A stretch of 64,000 nucleotides of DNA from Candidatus Hydrothermarchaeum profundi (GTDB lineage Archaea > Hydrothermarchaeota > Hydrothermarchaeia > Hydrothermarchaeales > Hydrothermarchaeaceae): contig MTMF02000008.1 in assembly GCA_002011125.2 (NCBI GenBank), positions 71,019-135,018 of the forward strand, written 5' to 3'. The notes beneath the pieces were generated by a model. The model saw only the letters and a list, made by a program, of their open reading frames with translations. It ran no database searches and had not been told where the DNA came from. The position numbers were made by a program, and so were the translations under genes. Numbering within the stretch: position 1 is the stretch's first letter; each line of letters starts with the position of its first letter. Below are positions 43,237-50,775 of this stretch, in pieces.

Positions 43237-43498
43237 AGGCGCCTTGCAGCTTAATTTCTTCTATTATCTTCTCGGCAAGGTTTCCAAGTCCCTGTTCTGT
43301 AAGCATCTTCTTTATCTTCCATATGGGCAAGGGCAACATAGAGAAGATCTCAACCACCTTCATGCTAACAAATTCCCGTAGCTCCCAGGATCCAACTACC
43401 TCAATGTATGCATGGACCCCGTCTCCCTCCATATCATATATATCTACACTATATACTAGATCTGAATCGCAAACCGGGCAACTTGCCTCAAGAAACAT
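43205..43498 (-). CDS. Small protein with N-terminal CxxC
   Basis: 97 residues. EASCPVCDSD at the N-terminus is a half zinc ribbon; the rest is mixed beta and a C-terminal helical part (IWKIKKMLTEQGLGNLAEK). It overlaps the ribbon-helix-helix gene upstream by 11 bases and the lipoprotein gene downstream by 32 bases, so the three are one operon. No known family. Confidence 0.65.
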   Translation of the reverse strand: MFLEASCPVCDSDLVYSVDIYDMEGDGVHAYIEVVGSWELREFVSMKVVEIFSMLPLPIWKIKKMLTEQGLGNLAEKIIEEIKLQGAYESKGMLLST

Positions 43499-43757
43499 CC
43501 TTTCCTTCCTCCAAACCCTCTAACACCTTCTTCCTTAACTCTGGATCCTCCTTCAAGATTCTAATCAACCTATCCGCTCTTCGATCATGCTCGAAACGTT
43601 CTTTTTCCAATTGTTCTTTCAGTCTCCAAATCGCCATCCTCACTATATCACTTATATTTCCGTATTCCCCCTTTTCCTCAAGGTCTTTTAGCCATTTGTA
43701 AAAGAATGGTTGAACCCTTACATGAAGGGTGTATACTTTCTTTCTTTCGTCTACCAT
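43488..43757 (-). CDS. Ribbon-helix-helix DNA-binding protein
   Basis: 89 residues. A beta strand (YTLHVRVQPFFYKWL) is followed by two helices (EYGNISDIVRMAIWRLKEQL), the ribbon-helix-helix pattern, then a charged helical tail. Such dimers repress their own promoters. It is divergent from a second ribbon-helix-helix gene across a 118-bp gap with three 11-bp tandem repeats. Confidence 0.75.
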   Translation of the reverse strand: MVDERKKVYTLHVRVQPFFYKWLKDLEEKGEYGNISDIVRMAIWRLKEQLEKERFEHDRRADRLIRILKEDPELRKKVLEGLEEGKDVS

Positions 43758-43799
43758 ACAATCACCTATGTATTATTATAGCATTACATATAAAAATAT

Positions 43800-43832
43800 G
43801 CATTTAAATGGCATTTAAAAGGCGTTACAAAA
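43800..43832. repeat. Three 11-bp tandem repeats, candidate RHH operator
   Basis: GCATTTAAATG, GCATTTAAAAG and GCGTTACAAAA run head to tail between two divergent ribbon-helix-helix genes. The 11-bp spacing (one helical turn) suits cooperative binding of RHH dimers on one DNA face. The repeats also hold TATA-like TTTAAA cores, so binding would compete with transcription initiation. Confidence 0.45.
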
Positions 43833-43875
43833 TTCTTTTATCATGTGATTATAATGCATTCTTATGGTGATACAA

Positions 43876-44037
43876 ATGGAAAACAACAACGTTAGTATGA
43901 CCATAAGGCTTCCTAAACTACTTAAAGAAAACATGGAAGCCCTCGTAAGGGAGGGGAAATATCAAAGCAAGGGCGACCTAATACGTACAGCTGTTCGAAA
44001 AATAATTGAGCAAGAAAAGGAGGGGGAGGTGGCTTAG
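43876..44037 (+). CDS. 53-residue ribbon-helix-helix regulator
   Basis: ATG start with GGTGAT before it; another in-frame ATG lies 4 codons upstream. NVSMTIRLPKLLKENMEAL and SKGDLIRTAVRKIIEQ are the strand and two helices of a CopG-type protein. It ends one base before the integrase GTG, so it probably controls integrase expression. Confidence 0.75.
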   Translation: MENNNVSMTIRLPKLLKENMEALVREGKYQSKGDLIRTAVRKIIEQEKEGEVA

Positions 44038-44038
44038 G

Positions 44039-45319
44039 GTGGACCCACGAGAAGTAGGCAAGATAACAAGAGAAGAGGTAGAAGAATACCGGAAGCTCTG
44101 CGAGAAGGACCCGGTATGGAAACAATACCTCGAGTTCAAGCGGAGCAACCGAGTCCAGGACAGGCGTATACTCTCATTCCTAATATTCCTGACCAAGGTC
44201 GAAGGCCGTGAAGCAAATCCCATAACACCAACGGAGCTTAGAGACAGACGCCTATCTGAGATCAAAAAAGGATCAGCGAAAAGCAAGGTCAAACACGACA
44301 TACTAGCATTCCTAGACTACCTAAGACATACATGCAAGGACTGCGGATACTGGATAGAAGGAGACCCACTAGCCCCGGAAAACATGCCGACCATGGCATG
44401 CCCAAGATGCGGGGGAACAAACCTATCGGCAAATACTAGGAACGCCATAGCCCAGGGGGTAAGAGGATTCTTCAGAGCAACAATAGACATGGAAGGAGCC
44501 AGCCCATTCAGGAAAGGCGAAAACTTCCCAGAATACGGATGGAACAAGGAGAAGAAGATCGTGATAACGCAGGAGCTATACGGAGACATGCTAGCGGTTG
44601 CCAACGATATCCAGAGGGTGATCCTTGTCCTGCTAAGGCAGACCGGTATGAGCAGCGACATACTCTACATCAAGGTTACAAACGAGCTAATGAACCAGCT
44701 TAACCAGGAGCCTCTCCCAGAGGTCGTTGTCTTCCCATGGAAAAGAACCAAGGTCATGGGGAAAGACTCACACCCAAGGTATGCGGCTATCTGCGGTGAC
44801 GGTGTAAGAATCATCAAGAGCTGGATAGAATACAAGAACTTGAAGCCTGGAGACTACCTTATCCCCGGGAGAAACGGGAAGCCCATGACCAAAGTGCAGC
44901 TGAGGGTAAACTTTAACGCCGTGGTCAAGAAAGCGGGGATCAAGACAAACGGTGAAAGACTCACGCCTCACGTGATGCGTGCAGCAGCCTTCACAGACCT
45001 TGTCTGGGCGAAGGATCATGACTTCGCCAAGTATGTTACCGGTAAGAACGTGGGAATCGAGATCATAACATACTACAATGGCCACCTAGACGACATCAAG
45101 GCCTTCTATCGTAAGGTCATCCCCCGGATGAATCCCCTGGAGCAGGTGCGCATAGAAAACAAGACTCTCAAAGACCGCCTGGACAGCCTCGAGGCTGAGA
45201 ACAAGGAGCTCAAGTCAACGCTTCAGGCAATCCTTCAATCCATGCATGAGCTAAGAACAGAGCTAGCAGCGATTAAGGGCATGGACAAGGGCCAGCTTTT
45301 AAAGGAAGCAATACTATAG
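44039..45319 (+). CDS. Tyrosine recombinase/integrase with inserted zinc ribbon
   Basis: 426 residues from the GTG at 44039, which follows the regulator stop and has GGAGGTGG upstream; an in-frame TTG 11 codons earlier lies inside the regulator. An N-terminal SAM-like helical domain is interrupted by a zinc ribbon (CKDCG and CPRCGG, about residues 99-124). The catalytic set is Arg200 in LLRQTGMSS, Lys235 in PWKRTK, His311 and Arg314 in TPHVMRAAAF, His349 in YYNGH, and Tyr357 in AFYRK. The C-terminus (380-420) is a coiled coil. It should integrate and excise this element. Confidence 0.9.
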   Translation: MDPREVGKITREEVEEYRKLCEKDPVWKQYLEFKRSNRVQDRRILSFLIFLTKVEGREANPITPTELRDRRLSEIKKGSAKSKVKHDILAFLDYLRHTCKDCGYWIEGDPLAPENMPTMACPRCGGTNLSANTRNAIAQGVRGFFRATIDMEGASPFRKGENFPEYGWNKEKKIVITQELYGDMLAVANDIQRVILVLLRQTGMSSDILYIKVTNELMNQLNQEPLPEVVVFPWKRTKVMGKDSHPRYAAICGDGVRIIKSWIEYKNLKPGDYLIPGRNGKPMTKVQLRVNFNAVVKKAGIKTNGERLTPHVMRAAAFTDLVWAKDHDFAKYVTGKNVGIEIITYYNGHLDDIKAFYRKVIPRMNPLEQVRIENKTLKDRLDSLEAENKELKSTLQAILQSMHELRTELAAIKGMDKGQLLKEAIL

Positions 45320-45334
45320 AGGGGGTTCTAGGTC

Positions 45335-45517
45335 TTGGTAAAGGTTAGGATCTCCTATAGCGCCAGGCTAGAGGGGGAAGGGGAGGCGACTACCACAGTT
45401 GACCTATATGCTGACATGCCGGTGGAGGATTATGCGTTGCACAGGCTGCTTTGCAAGTATGCCCTTGGGCTGCTTGAGCAGCAAGTAAAGATCTACAAGG
45501 GGGGTGGCAAAAGTTGA
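45335..45517 (+). CDS. 60-residue protein, unknown
   Basis: TTG start at 45335 with GGGGG upstream. The first half is predicted beta (KVRISYSARLEGEGEATTTV), the second helical. It overlaps the next start by 4 bases. Possibly an integrase accessory by position; no family recognised. Confidence 0.55.
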   Translation: MVKVRISYSARLEGEGEATTTVDLYADMPVEDYALHRLLCKYALGLLEQQVKIYKGGGKS

Positions 45518-45990
45518 ATGGAACGTTTAAGCCAACCCTTGATCGTTCTAGCGTTGATCGGTTTATTGATAATATCAGAAAGATCGGTGGAGATGATAAG
45601 AGCCTACAAAGGGCGCTAGAATGGTTTAACGATCACTTCGAAGAATTCAGGCTTGGAGAGGACCCGGAAAAGGAGGAGCTAAAGAAGAAAATAGAAAGGC
45701 TCGAAGCGGAGCTTGACAGGGAAAGAGAAAGGCTTGAAAGCCTTCGCAACGCCGACCCAAAGGTACTAGTTAAAGAGAAAGAATGGGATGTTAAGAGAGA
45801 CATAGAGAGAGACAAGATAGAGATAAAAAAACTAGAGCTAGAGCTGAAAAAAGAGCTTGCTAGTTCTAAGAATGCTGTTGAGATCTTCAAGCTGCTTTTG
45901 AAGACCGGGAAGATCAACCCGGAGATAACAGACGCAATCAACCACAAGATCCGTAAAGAGTTGAAGCTCGACGCATTGGAGGAGGGATGA
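45514..45990 (+). CDS. Coiled-coil protein
   Basis: 158 residues from a TTG after GGGGGGTGG. A long charged coiled coil spans about residues 45-125 (KKIERLEAELDRERERLESL, IKKLELELKKELAS), with a short helical tail. Could be a structural or DNA-bridging protein; function unknown. Confidence 0.6.
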   Translation: MNGTFKPTLDRSSVDRFIDNIRKIGGDDKSLQRALEWFNDHFEEFRLGEDPEKEELKKKIERLEAELDRERERLESLRNADPKVLVKEKEWDVKRDIERDKIEIKKLELELKKELASSKNAVEIFKLLLKTGKINPEITDAINHKIRKELKLDALEEG

Positions 45991-45993
45991 AGC

Positions 45994-46146
45994 ATTTGCT
46001 GTATTAGATGCAGGCAATTCGATGTATGCCCCTATAGGCCCTTCTGTTGTTCAATCTGTGGTGACTACTATCCATGCAGGCATCACATGCAACGGCCAGC
46101 CTCGATAGAGCAGAAGATTATCCCAGAGTTCCTAGAGGAGGCGTGA
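45994..46146 (+). CDS. 50-codon Cys-rich frame with no standard start codon
   Basis: An open frame follows a strong GGAGGAGGG and reads CCIRCRQFDVCPYRPFCC, then SICGDYYPCRHH, with nine Cys; no in-frame ATG, GTG or TTG precedes the Cys block. ATT at 45994 is suitably placed after the ribosome site. It ends with TGA overlapping the next GTG (GTGA). Either ATT initiates, or the frame is entered from the preceding gene by frameshift. Confidence 0.4.
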   Translation: MCCIRCRQFDVCPYRPFCCSICGDYYPCRHHMQRPASIEQKIIPEFLEEA

Positions 46147-46334
46147 GGTGGTGGAAAGCGATGGTTCTTAGGCCACGAACCATTCTGCTTATCGGGCTTT
46201 TCTACTACTTGCTAGGGATGGCGGGGCTTTACGTCTGGCCGCCCCTACTAGGCCTACATATTACTGTTATGGCTGCGGGCATGGGCATGATGCTCCTCGC
46301 AGTAATAACCACGCTGAAGAAAAAAACGAGATAG
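46143..46334 (+). CDS. Two-helix membrane microprotein
   Basis: 63 residues from GTG at 46143, overlapping the previous TGA; ATG at 46161 is an alternative with GGTGG before it. Two hydrophobic helices (about 12-32 and 35-55) and a basic tail (KKKTR). Unknown function; may be an envelope protein. Confidence 0.5.
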   Translation: MRWWKAMVLRPRTILLIGLFYYLLGMAGLYVWPPLLGLHITVMAAGMGMMLLAVITTLKKKTR

Positions 46335-46349
46335 AGGGAGGAATCAAGA

Positions 46350-46466
46350 GTGACGGATGATGCCCAGGTCTGGATTGCGATGCTGGCCCTTTATTGGCTA
46401 CTACTCATGCAAGAACTCGAAATAAGAAGACTCAAAAAGAGCATACAGGGAGGCGGAGAGGGATGA
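46350..46466 (+). CDS. 38-residue membrane microprotein
   Basis: GTG start after AGGGAGGAATC. One hydrophobic helix (VWIAMLALYWLLLMQ) followed by a basic helix. It overlaps the next ATG (ATGA). Operon position supports translation. Confidence 0.45.
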   Translation: MTDDAQVWIAMLALYWLLLMQELEIRRLKKSIQGGGEG

Positions 46467-46687
46467 GCTATTCCAATGGCAGTAAAGAGGCTAGAGAGTG
46501 GTGGACCCCAGAGAAGAAGGCCACAATTATAGTCCTAGCGGGGGCCCTACTTTCCAGCGCAGGAGTCATAATGGTTGACTCCAGCAACTTGGCTGTGCAG
46601 GTCTTAGGTGTCTTTGCCTTCGTAGCGGGGTTGAATCTTGTGATAGGACAAGTCTACCATGGATACGCCAGGGGGTGTAGGGGATGA
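46463..46687 (+). CDS. 74-residue two-helix membrane protein
   Basis: ATG overlapping the upstream stop, with GGCGGAGAGG before it. Helices at about 18-38 and 43-62 (VQVLGVFAFVAGLNLVIG). Small soluble ends. Unknown function. Confidence 0.5.
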   Translation: MSYSNGSKEAREWWTPEKKATIIVLAGALLSSAGVIMVDSSNLAVQVLGVFAFVAGLNLVIGQVYHGYARGCRG

Positions 46688-46896
46688 GGGACACAGCCAT
46701 TCATTGCTTATTTATCGCTGCTTTCCTCCTGATAGCATTCCTAGGAGTAAGGGGCTTTAACCAAGAGCTCGGACGGAGCCCTGAGGAGGCCCTAGCCTAC
46801 GGGCTACTCGCATTCGCAAGCATACTCGGAGTAGGCATCACTGTGACCTGCCTGGCCATCCAATACCTATACCGCGCCGAGGAAAAGGAGGGATAG
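46684..46896 (+). CDS. 70-residue two-helix membrane protein
   Basis: Starts with ATG overlapping the previous stop. Helices at about 6-24 and 38-62, charged ends. It belongs to the run of tiny membrane proteins of the middle region. Unknown function. Confidence 0.5.
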   Translation: MRDTAIHCLFIAAFLLIAFLGVRGFNQELGRSPEEALAYGLLAFASILGVGITVTCLAIQYLYRAEEKEG

Positions 46897-46900
46897 AGAG

Positions 46901-47041
46901 GTGAGCAGACGGCCACTGTGCGAGGGATGCCGGCGGGAGAAAAACCCCCGAGGAGACTTCTACTGCCCCCGGCTCAACAGCATCATAGACCGCGGGCAAT
47001 GCCTACGAGCCCGAAAACCAAGAAAGGAGGCAATGGGATGA
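46901..47041 (+). CDS. 46-residue Cys-containing protein
   Basis: GTG start 4 bases after the previous stop, preceded by GGAGGG. LCEGCRREKNPRGDFYCPRL followed by DRGQCLRARK gives four Cys in zinc-knuckle spacing. Its stop overlaps the next ATG (ATGA). Confidence 0.5.
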   Translation: MSRRPLCEGCRREKNPRGDFYCPRLNSIIDRGQCLRARKPRKEAMG

Positions 47042-47262
47042 AGCAGGTGATACGGAATAAGGCTTGTAGGTTTAGGTATGAGGAAAAGAGAACAAGGTAT
47101 AACCGGTTTTTAGGAGACGATACGAGTCATGTTGTGCCTGAGAGGGGCTACCGTTGCAAACTAAGAGACAGGGTAAAACACGGGCTGAAATGCGACTACC
47201 CCACGCTAACGGATAAGGAATGCCCACGAGCCAACAAGGGTGGTGGAAGTGGGGTTCATTGA
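47038..47262 (+). CDS. 74-residue Cys-containing basic protein
   Basis: ATG at 47038, overlapping the previous stop. Four well separated Cys (NKACRFRY, YRCKLRD, LKCDYP, KECPRAN) and many Arg/Lys suggest a small zinc- or nucleic-acid-binding protein. Confidence 0.5.
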   Translation: MKQVIRNKACRFRYEEKRTRYNRFLGDDTSHVVPERGYRCKLRDRVKHGLKCDYPTLTDKECPRANKGGGSGVH

Positions 47263-47554
47263 AGATTTTCTCTACCTACGTGTAGAGCTTGTTAAGCTCC
47301 AGATATTAATGCTTACAGTATACTTCATTTTCACCGTCCTCATAGCATTTGTCATTAACTTCCTGAAGATCTCTGTCCCCTTCATCTTCTACAGGATAGA
47401 CCCGGAGTTTCTAGAGAAGATATTCGTATTCGAGAAAAAGGACCTCAGAAAAGTCGAATGGATCTTCTATGCAATACTCATTATCTCCGTCTCCATCCTC
47501 GGGATCCTACTCGGGGCTCTGATAAACCTCCATAAAATAATGGGGGGATCATAA
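47240..47554 (+). CDS. Two-helix membrane protein
   Basis: About 104 residues from one of several GTG codons (47240, 47243 or 47249; the last has GGTGG before it). Helices at about 18-43 and 74-96 flank a charged loop. Unknown function. Confidence 0.5.
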   Translation: MVEVGFIEDFLYLRVELVKLQILMLTVYFIFTVLIAFVINFLKISVPFIFYRIDPEFLEKIFVFEKKDLRKVEWIFYAILIISVSILGILLGALINLHKIMGGS

Positions 47555-47556
47555 GG

Positions 47557-47742
47557 ATGGAGGATTTCCATGTATACAAGGTCGAGAGGACATATAGGGC
47601 AAAGTGCCCTAAGTGCCTCTTCGAGAATACGAAGAAGTTCTATGAGACAGATCTTGGAGAAGAATTCCTGAGCATCTGCTTCGGCTGCGGGTCACTGCTC
47701 AAGTTCAAGAAGGTCTCAAGCGTGGTGGAATATCATGGCTAG
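47557..47742 (+). CDS. 61-residue zinc-ribbon protein
   Basis: ATG with ATAAGG context. KCPKCLFENTK and ICFGCGSLLKF form a four-Cys zinc ribbon over a compact beta fold. It overlaps the next gene by 8 bases. Could bind nucleic acid or protein. Confidence 0.55.
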   Translation: MEDFHVYKVERTYRAKCPKCLFENTKKFYETDLGEEFLSICFGCGSLLKFKKVSSVVEYHG

Positions 47743-47941
47743 GAAACCTAGGGAGAAAGCCTTCATTTTCCGCCGCTGGTTTCACCTCCTCCTAACCCTC
47801 TTTGTGAATAGGCTCCCTAGGCCTAAATGCCCTGATATTCTAAGAAAAGAAGTGAGCTATGAGTTCATGGAGAAGGTGGTGATATCATGGAGCCTTCTAA
47901 CCCTTCTCCTAGCCTTTATATTTGAATATATATGGGGGTGA
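47735..47941 (+). CDS. 68-residue protein with C-terminal membrane helix
   Basis: ATG start. The N-terminus is basic (ARKPREKAFIFRRWFH) with a weak hydrophobic stretch, and a clear helix at about 49-66. Unknown function. Confidence 0.45.
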   Translation: MARKPREKAFIFRRWFHLLLTLFVNRLPRPKCPDILRKEVSYEFMEKVVISWSLLTLLLAFIFEYIWG

Positions 47942-47947
47942 TATGTC

Positions 47948-48154
47948 TTGGCCTTGACTCTAAGGTTTTTCTGCAAAATAAAAGTCGTATATACAAGGGA
48001 TGGGAGGCCCAGGCTACTCTGCAACCAGATGGGGGCCTGCCGTAAGACAAGCTCAAAGTACGTTCTAACGAAGAGCTGCTTCAACCAGGGGCCATACAGG
48101 GATGAAGAAGAGGCCCAGCGCCTAGTATTACCCGGGGTGGTGAATGGGAGTTGA
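47948..48154 (+). CDS. 68-residue basic Cys-containing protein
   Basis: TTG start. Four Cys (FFCKIK, LLCNQ, ACRKTS, SCFNQG) in a basic background; the pattern resembles small DNA-binding zinc proteins of archaeal viruses. Its stop overlaps the next TTG. Confidence 0.45.
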   Translation: MALTLRFFCKIKVVYTRDGRPRLLCNQMGACRKTSSKYVLTKSCFNQGPYRDEEEAQRLVLPGVVNGS

Positions 48155-48822
48155 ATCGCACTAAGATCGAGTGGACAGACTACACCTGGAATCCTGTCAC
48201 AGGATGTCTTCATGGTTGCAACTACTGCTACGCAAGGAGGTTAGCGGAAGGAAGGCTAAAGCACCGGTACTCGGATGGATTCTTACCTACCCTCTGGTTG
48301 GAGCGTCTCAGAGATCCTTATCAGGTAAAGAAGCCTTCTAAGATCTTCGTATGCAGCATGGGCGACCTTTTCGGAAAATGGGTCCCCGGTATCTGGATAC
48401 AAGCTATTCTACATGTAGCACATAAGAACCCGCAGCATACGTTCCAATTCCTCACTAAAAACCCGGAGCGATACAAGGAGTTCGAAAAAGACTTCAGCAG
48501 TAATTGCTGGCTGGGAACAACAATTGAAGGCGGGCAATGGACCCGCTGGGATGATCTTCTTTGCGTGGATGCAAGTGTCAGGTTTGTTAGCATGGAACCC
48601 CTGCTTAGCTTCGATTTCGATGATTTCCAGTACATATGTGAGACAGGGGTAGACTGGGTTATCGTGGGTGCACAGACCAACCCCTATAGACAGCCTAAGA
48701 AGGAGTGGATAAAGGACATCATCTACTTGGCCAAGATGTATGGGATCCCCTTGTTTCTGAAAAACAATCTAAACTACAAGCCCGGGATCCAGGAGTTTCC
48801 CCAGATGGGGGTAAAGCGATGA
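48151..48822 (+). CDS. DUF5131 (phage Gp37/Gp68-like) radical SAM-type protein
   Basis: 223 residues, TTG start overlapping the preceding stop. The N-terminus IEWTDYTWNPVTGC and CLHGCNYCYA (Cys19, 23, 26) are the family signature, followed by IFVCSMGDLFG, QFLTKNPERY, LGTTIEGG and SMEPLLSF. These proteins are common in phages and mobile elements; the three-Cys motif implies an Fe-S cluster and SAM chemistry, but the reaction is unknown. A MazG-like gene follows with a 4-base overlap. Confidence 0.85.
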   Translation: MNRTKIEWTDYTWNPVTGCLHGCNYCYARRLAEGRLKHRYSDGFLPTLWLERLRDPYQVKKPSKIFVCSMGDLFGKWVPGIWIQAILHVAHKNPQHTFQFLTKNPERYKEFEKDFSSNCWLGTTIEGGQWTRWDDLLCVDASVRFVSMEPLLSFDFDDFQYICETGVDWVIVGAQTNPYRQPKKEWIKDIIYLAKMYGIPLFLKNNLNYKPGIQEFPQMGVKR

Positions 48823-49091
48823 ATCGCCAAGATATCTATGAAGAGGCCCTCTTGAAATGGGGGGCGGAGTCACAGATATACATGTTGATCGAGGAAATGG
48901 CGGAGCTCACGAAGGCGGTCTGTAAGTACTACCGTGGCAAGAGGACCCAGGATGACGTGCTTGAAGAGATGGTAGACGTGGAAATCATGATCGAGCAGAT
49001 GAAGATAATCTTCGACTACAACGGAAGATTCAACGAGTTGAAGAAAAAGAAGCTCAAGAGGCTTCACAACATGCTGCTTGGGAGGGAATAG
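48819..49091 (+). CDS. MazG-like nucleotide pyrophosphohydrolase
   Basis: 90 residues, ATG overlapping the DUF5131 stop. QIYMLIEEMAELTKAVCKYY and VLEEMVDVEIMIEQM supply the EExxE and ExxD metal sites of all-alpha NTP pyrophosphohydrolases. Viral MazG proteins hydrolyse nucleotides or alarmones such as (p)ppGpp to favour virus growth; the substrate here is unknown. Confidence 0.8.
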   Translation: MNRQDIYEEALLKWGAESQIYMLIEEMAELTKAVCKYYRGKRTQDDVLEEMVDVEIMIEQMKIIFDYNGRFNELKKKKLKRLHNMLLGRE

Positions 49092-49352
49092 ATGATACGT
49101 AAGGTCGTTGGAGATCTTATTTTCGCCGTCGTCTGTGTGATGGTGCTTTATGGCTTCTTTTGGGTTTACTTCAAGATAGACGACTATCTCTGCGGGGAAT
49201 ACTATACGAGCTGCACAATAGCTTATCCGGACACACTCCTATGTCCTTGGGCGCCGATAGCCATAATGATGCTGCTAAGCTTGCTCCTAGTTGTAGCCTT
49301 CATAAGAGTTGGAAGGAGGTTGGATAATGGAGATCTCCAAGGAAGTTGTTGA
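49092..49352 (+). CDS. Two-helix membrane protein with Cys loop
   Basis: 86 residues starting directly after the MazG-like stop. Helices at about 7-27 and 54-74; the loop between has three Cys (DYLCGEYYTSC, LLCPW), perhaps disulfide-bonded outside. It overlaps the next gene by 26 bases. Confidence 0.5.
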   Translation: MIRKVVGDLIFAVVCVMVLYGFFWVYFKIDDYLCGEYYTSCTIAYPDTLLCPWAPIAIMMLLSLLLVVAFIRVGRRLDNGDLQGSC

Positions 49353-49539
49353 CACGATTGCTAACTCGATAGAAAGCCTGGAATGCGAGAAATGCGCTCT
49401 CCGTAACTCTTGGATGGAGGCGCAGGCTGTCAAGGAGCTAAAGAAGGAGGTCACCAGGCTTAAGAAAGAGATAAAGAAGATGAAGCGCAGGAACAGGTAT
49501 CTCATTAAAAAGCTCAATCAGATGGGGGTAGTGGATTGA
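49327..49539 (+). CDS. 70-residue coiled-coil protein
   Basis: ATG at 49327 with GGAGG 5-10 bases upstream. ECEKCALRN is a CxxC near residue 20, then a basic coiled coil (KELKKEVTRLKKEIKKMKRR). Its TGA overlaps the next TTG. Confidence 0.5.
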   Translation: MEISKEVVDTIANSIESLECEKCALRNSWMEAQAVKELKKEVTRLKKEIKKMKRRNRYLIKKLNQMGVVD

Positions 49540-49712
49540 GGAAATCTTCAAGACGAAAAAAAGGAGGTAGAGCGCCGATTTCGGCTAAGAAGCTTATCGA
49601 GATAGTCAGATATTATCGTATGGGCTACGGCTTCCACTCGACCGCCCGTAAGGCGGGTGTCTCGCCAAGCACTGTTAAGCGCTACATCCGGGAGCTCAAA
49701 GACCTCCTCTAA
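49536..49712 (+). CDS. 58-residue helix-turn-helix protein
   Basis: TTG start overlapping the upstream stop. A basic N-terminus leads to KKLIEIVRYYRMGYG, then STARKAGVSPSTVKRYIREL, a typical resolvase/transposase-like HTH. It could be a late-gene regulator of the element. It ends against the convergent minus-strand cassette, overlapping it by 4 bases. Confidence 0.6.
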   Translation: MRKSSRRKKGGRAPISAKKLIEIVRYYRMGYGFHSTARKAGVSPSTVKRYIRELKDLL

Positions 49713-49996
49713 TATGTCTTTAGCAGATAGCCAAGTATAACGCCAATAATAACCCCTATTACACCCAAGAGCCCTGATAAAAACAAGTTTATCCTCTGTT
49801 CCCTCTTTCTATCCTTCTCTCTTTCCATTAATCCTAGATAAGGAGAATTATGATCCTCTTTAACATCGCTATAACCTTTGAAATTAGGGCACCTTGGGGT
49901 GTCATCCCAGACCCTCATGTCATGCCTATAACACCAATAGTAGTCTGAAAAGGGAACAAAATATATGCAGTACTTACAATGATCCTTTTTTCCCAT
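49709..49996 (-). CDS. Cys-rich protein with C-terminal membrane helix
   Basis: 95 residues from ATG at 49996 (GGAGG upstream); a TTG eight codons earlier is possible. CKYCIYFVPFSDYYWC and TPRCPNF form a four-Cys metal site in the soluble N-terminus. A helix at about 68-92 anchors the C-terminus. It is on the opposite strand from the surrounding provirus genes and more AT-rich, so likely a cargo gene. Confidence 0.6.
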   Translation of the reverse strand: MGKKDHCKYCIYFVPFSDYYWCYRHDMRVWDDTPRCPNFKGYSDVKEDHNSPYLGLMEREKDRKREQRINLFLSGLLGVIGVIIGVILGYLLKTY

Positions 49997-50055
49997 TATC
50001 CAGGATGCCTCCACTACCAACCTACTTTATGGCAACAGTCCTATAAAAAATATCT

Positions 50056-50733
50056 CTAACAATCAACCTTTTCAACTAAAAAATAAAAGGCGGCAAAGAA
50101 TGCCGTACCGAACGGAAATATTCGGAAATCTCCTTGAAATAAGAGCCCCCATCCAATATTAATTGCTATAAACAAGAGAAGAAAATAATCACTTACCCTC
50201 ATCTTTAAGAAAAAGTTCATAGGCCACTTAGTTACTTCTTTTATCCCACTCAAAAAGTCAGCCGTATCATACAACTCATATAATACTATACCCGTATCTT
50301 CATCTTTAATCTCTTTTTTATCTTTCGCTTTCAAAGTCAACCTTTTATTGAAAATACCCAGCCTCTCCTCAAGCCAATACATTCTACAACTCCTGATTTT
50401 ATTGAAAGCTGTGAGTCTTTTATCTATAAGCAATGCAATCGACATTAATAAAAGAGAAAATATGTAAGGCCCTAATAATCCTTCTAAGCATATTTGTGTA
50501 TCGCTACAGCATTTATAGTATTCTGCATATGTATTACTAATGATCACCAAGGAAGCTCCAAAAAAGACAGATATTATCACATAATTCATGCGGGTGTTTC
50601 TTTTATTCTCCTCCCTGAGTTCTTGATATTCAAACTTTAAAAGAGATATTCTTTGTTCATTATTCAAATCTTCAATATTTACATCCAAATCGTCAATATT
50701 TACGTCTTTTGATGGTTTTTTGGATTTTTTCAT
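50056..50733 (-). CDS. Four-helix membrane protein, probable cargo gene
   Basis: 225 residues. A hydrophilic start with a short internal repeat (VNIDDLDVNIEDL) and a coiled-coil-like stretch precede helices at about 49-68, 87-106, 180-196 and 200-218. The loop between helices 2 and 3 is basic and probably cytoplasmic. Base composition is AT-rich like the host. No family is recognised; membrane proteins in this position can act in exclusion or defence, which is inference only. Confidence 0.6.
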   Translation of the reverse strand: MKKSKKPSKDVNIDDLDVNIEDLNNEQRISLLKFEYQELREENKRNTRMNYVIISVFFGASLVIISNTYAEYYKCCSDTQICLEGLLGPYIFSLLLMSIALLIDKRLTAFNKIRSCRMYWLEERLGIFNKRLTLKAKDKKEIKDEDTGIVLYELYDTADFLSGIKEVTKWPMNFFLKMRVSDYFLLLFIAINIGWGLLFQGDFRIFPFGTAFFAAFYFLVEKVDC

Positions 50734-50775
50734 TGGATTATTTTACTCATTTAAATATAAAAAAGATTTCCAAGG

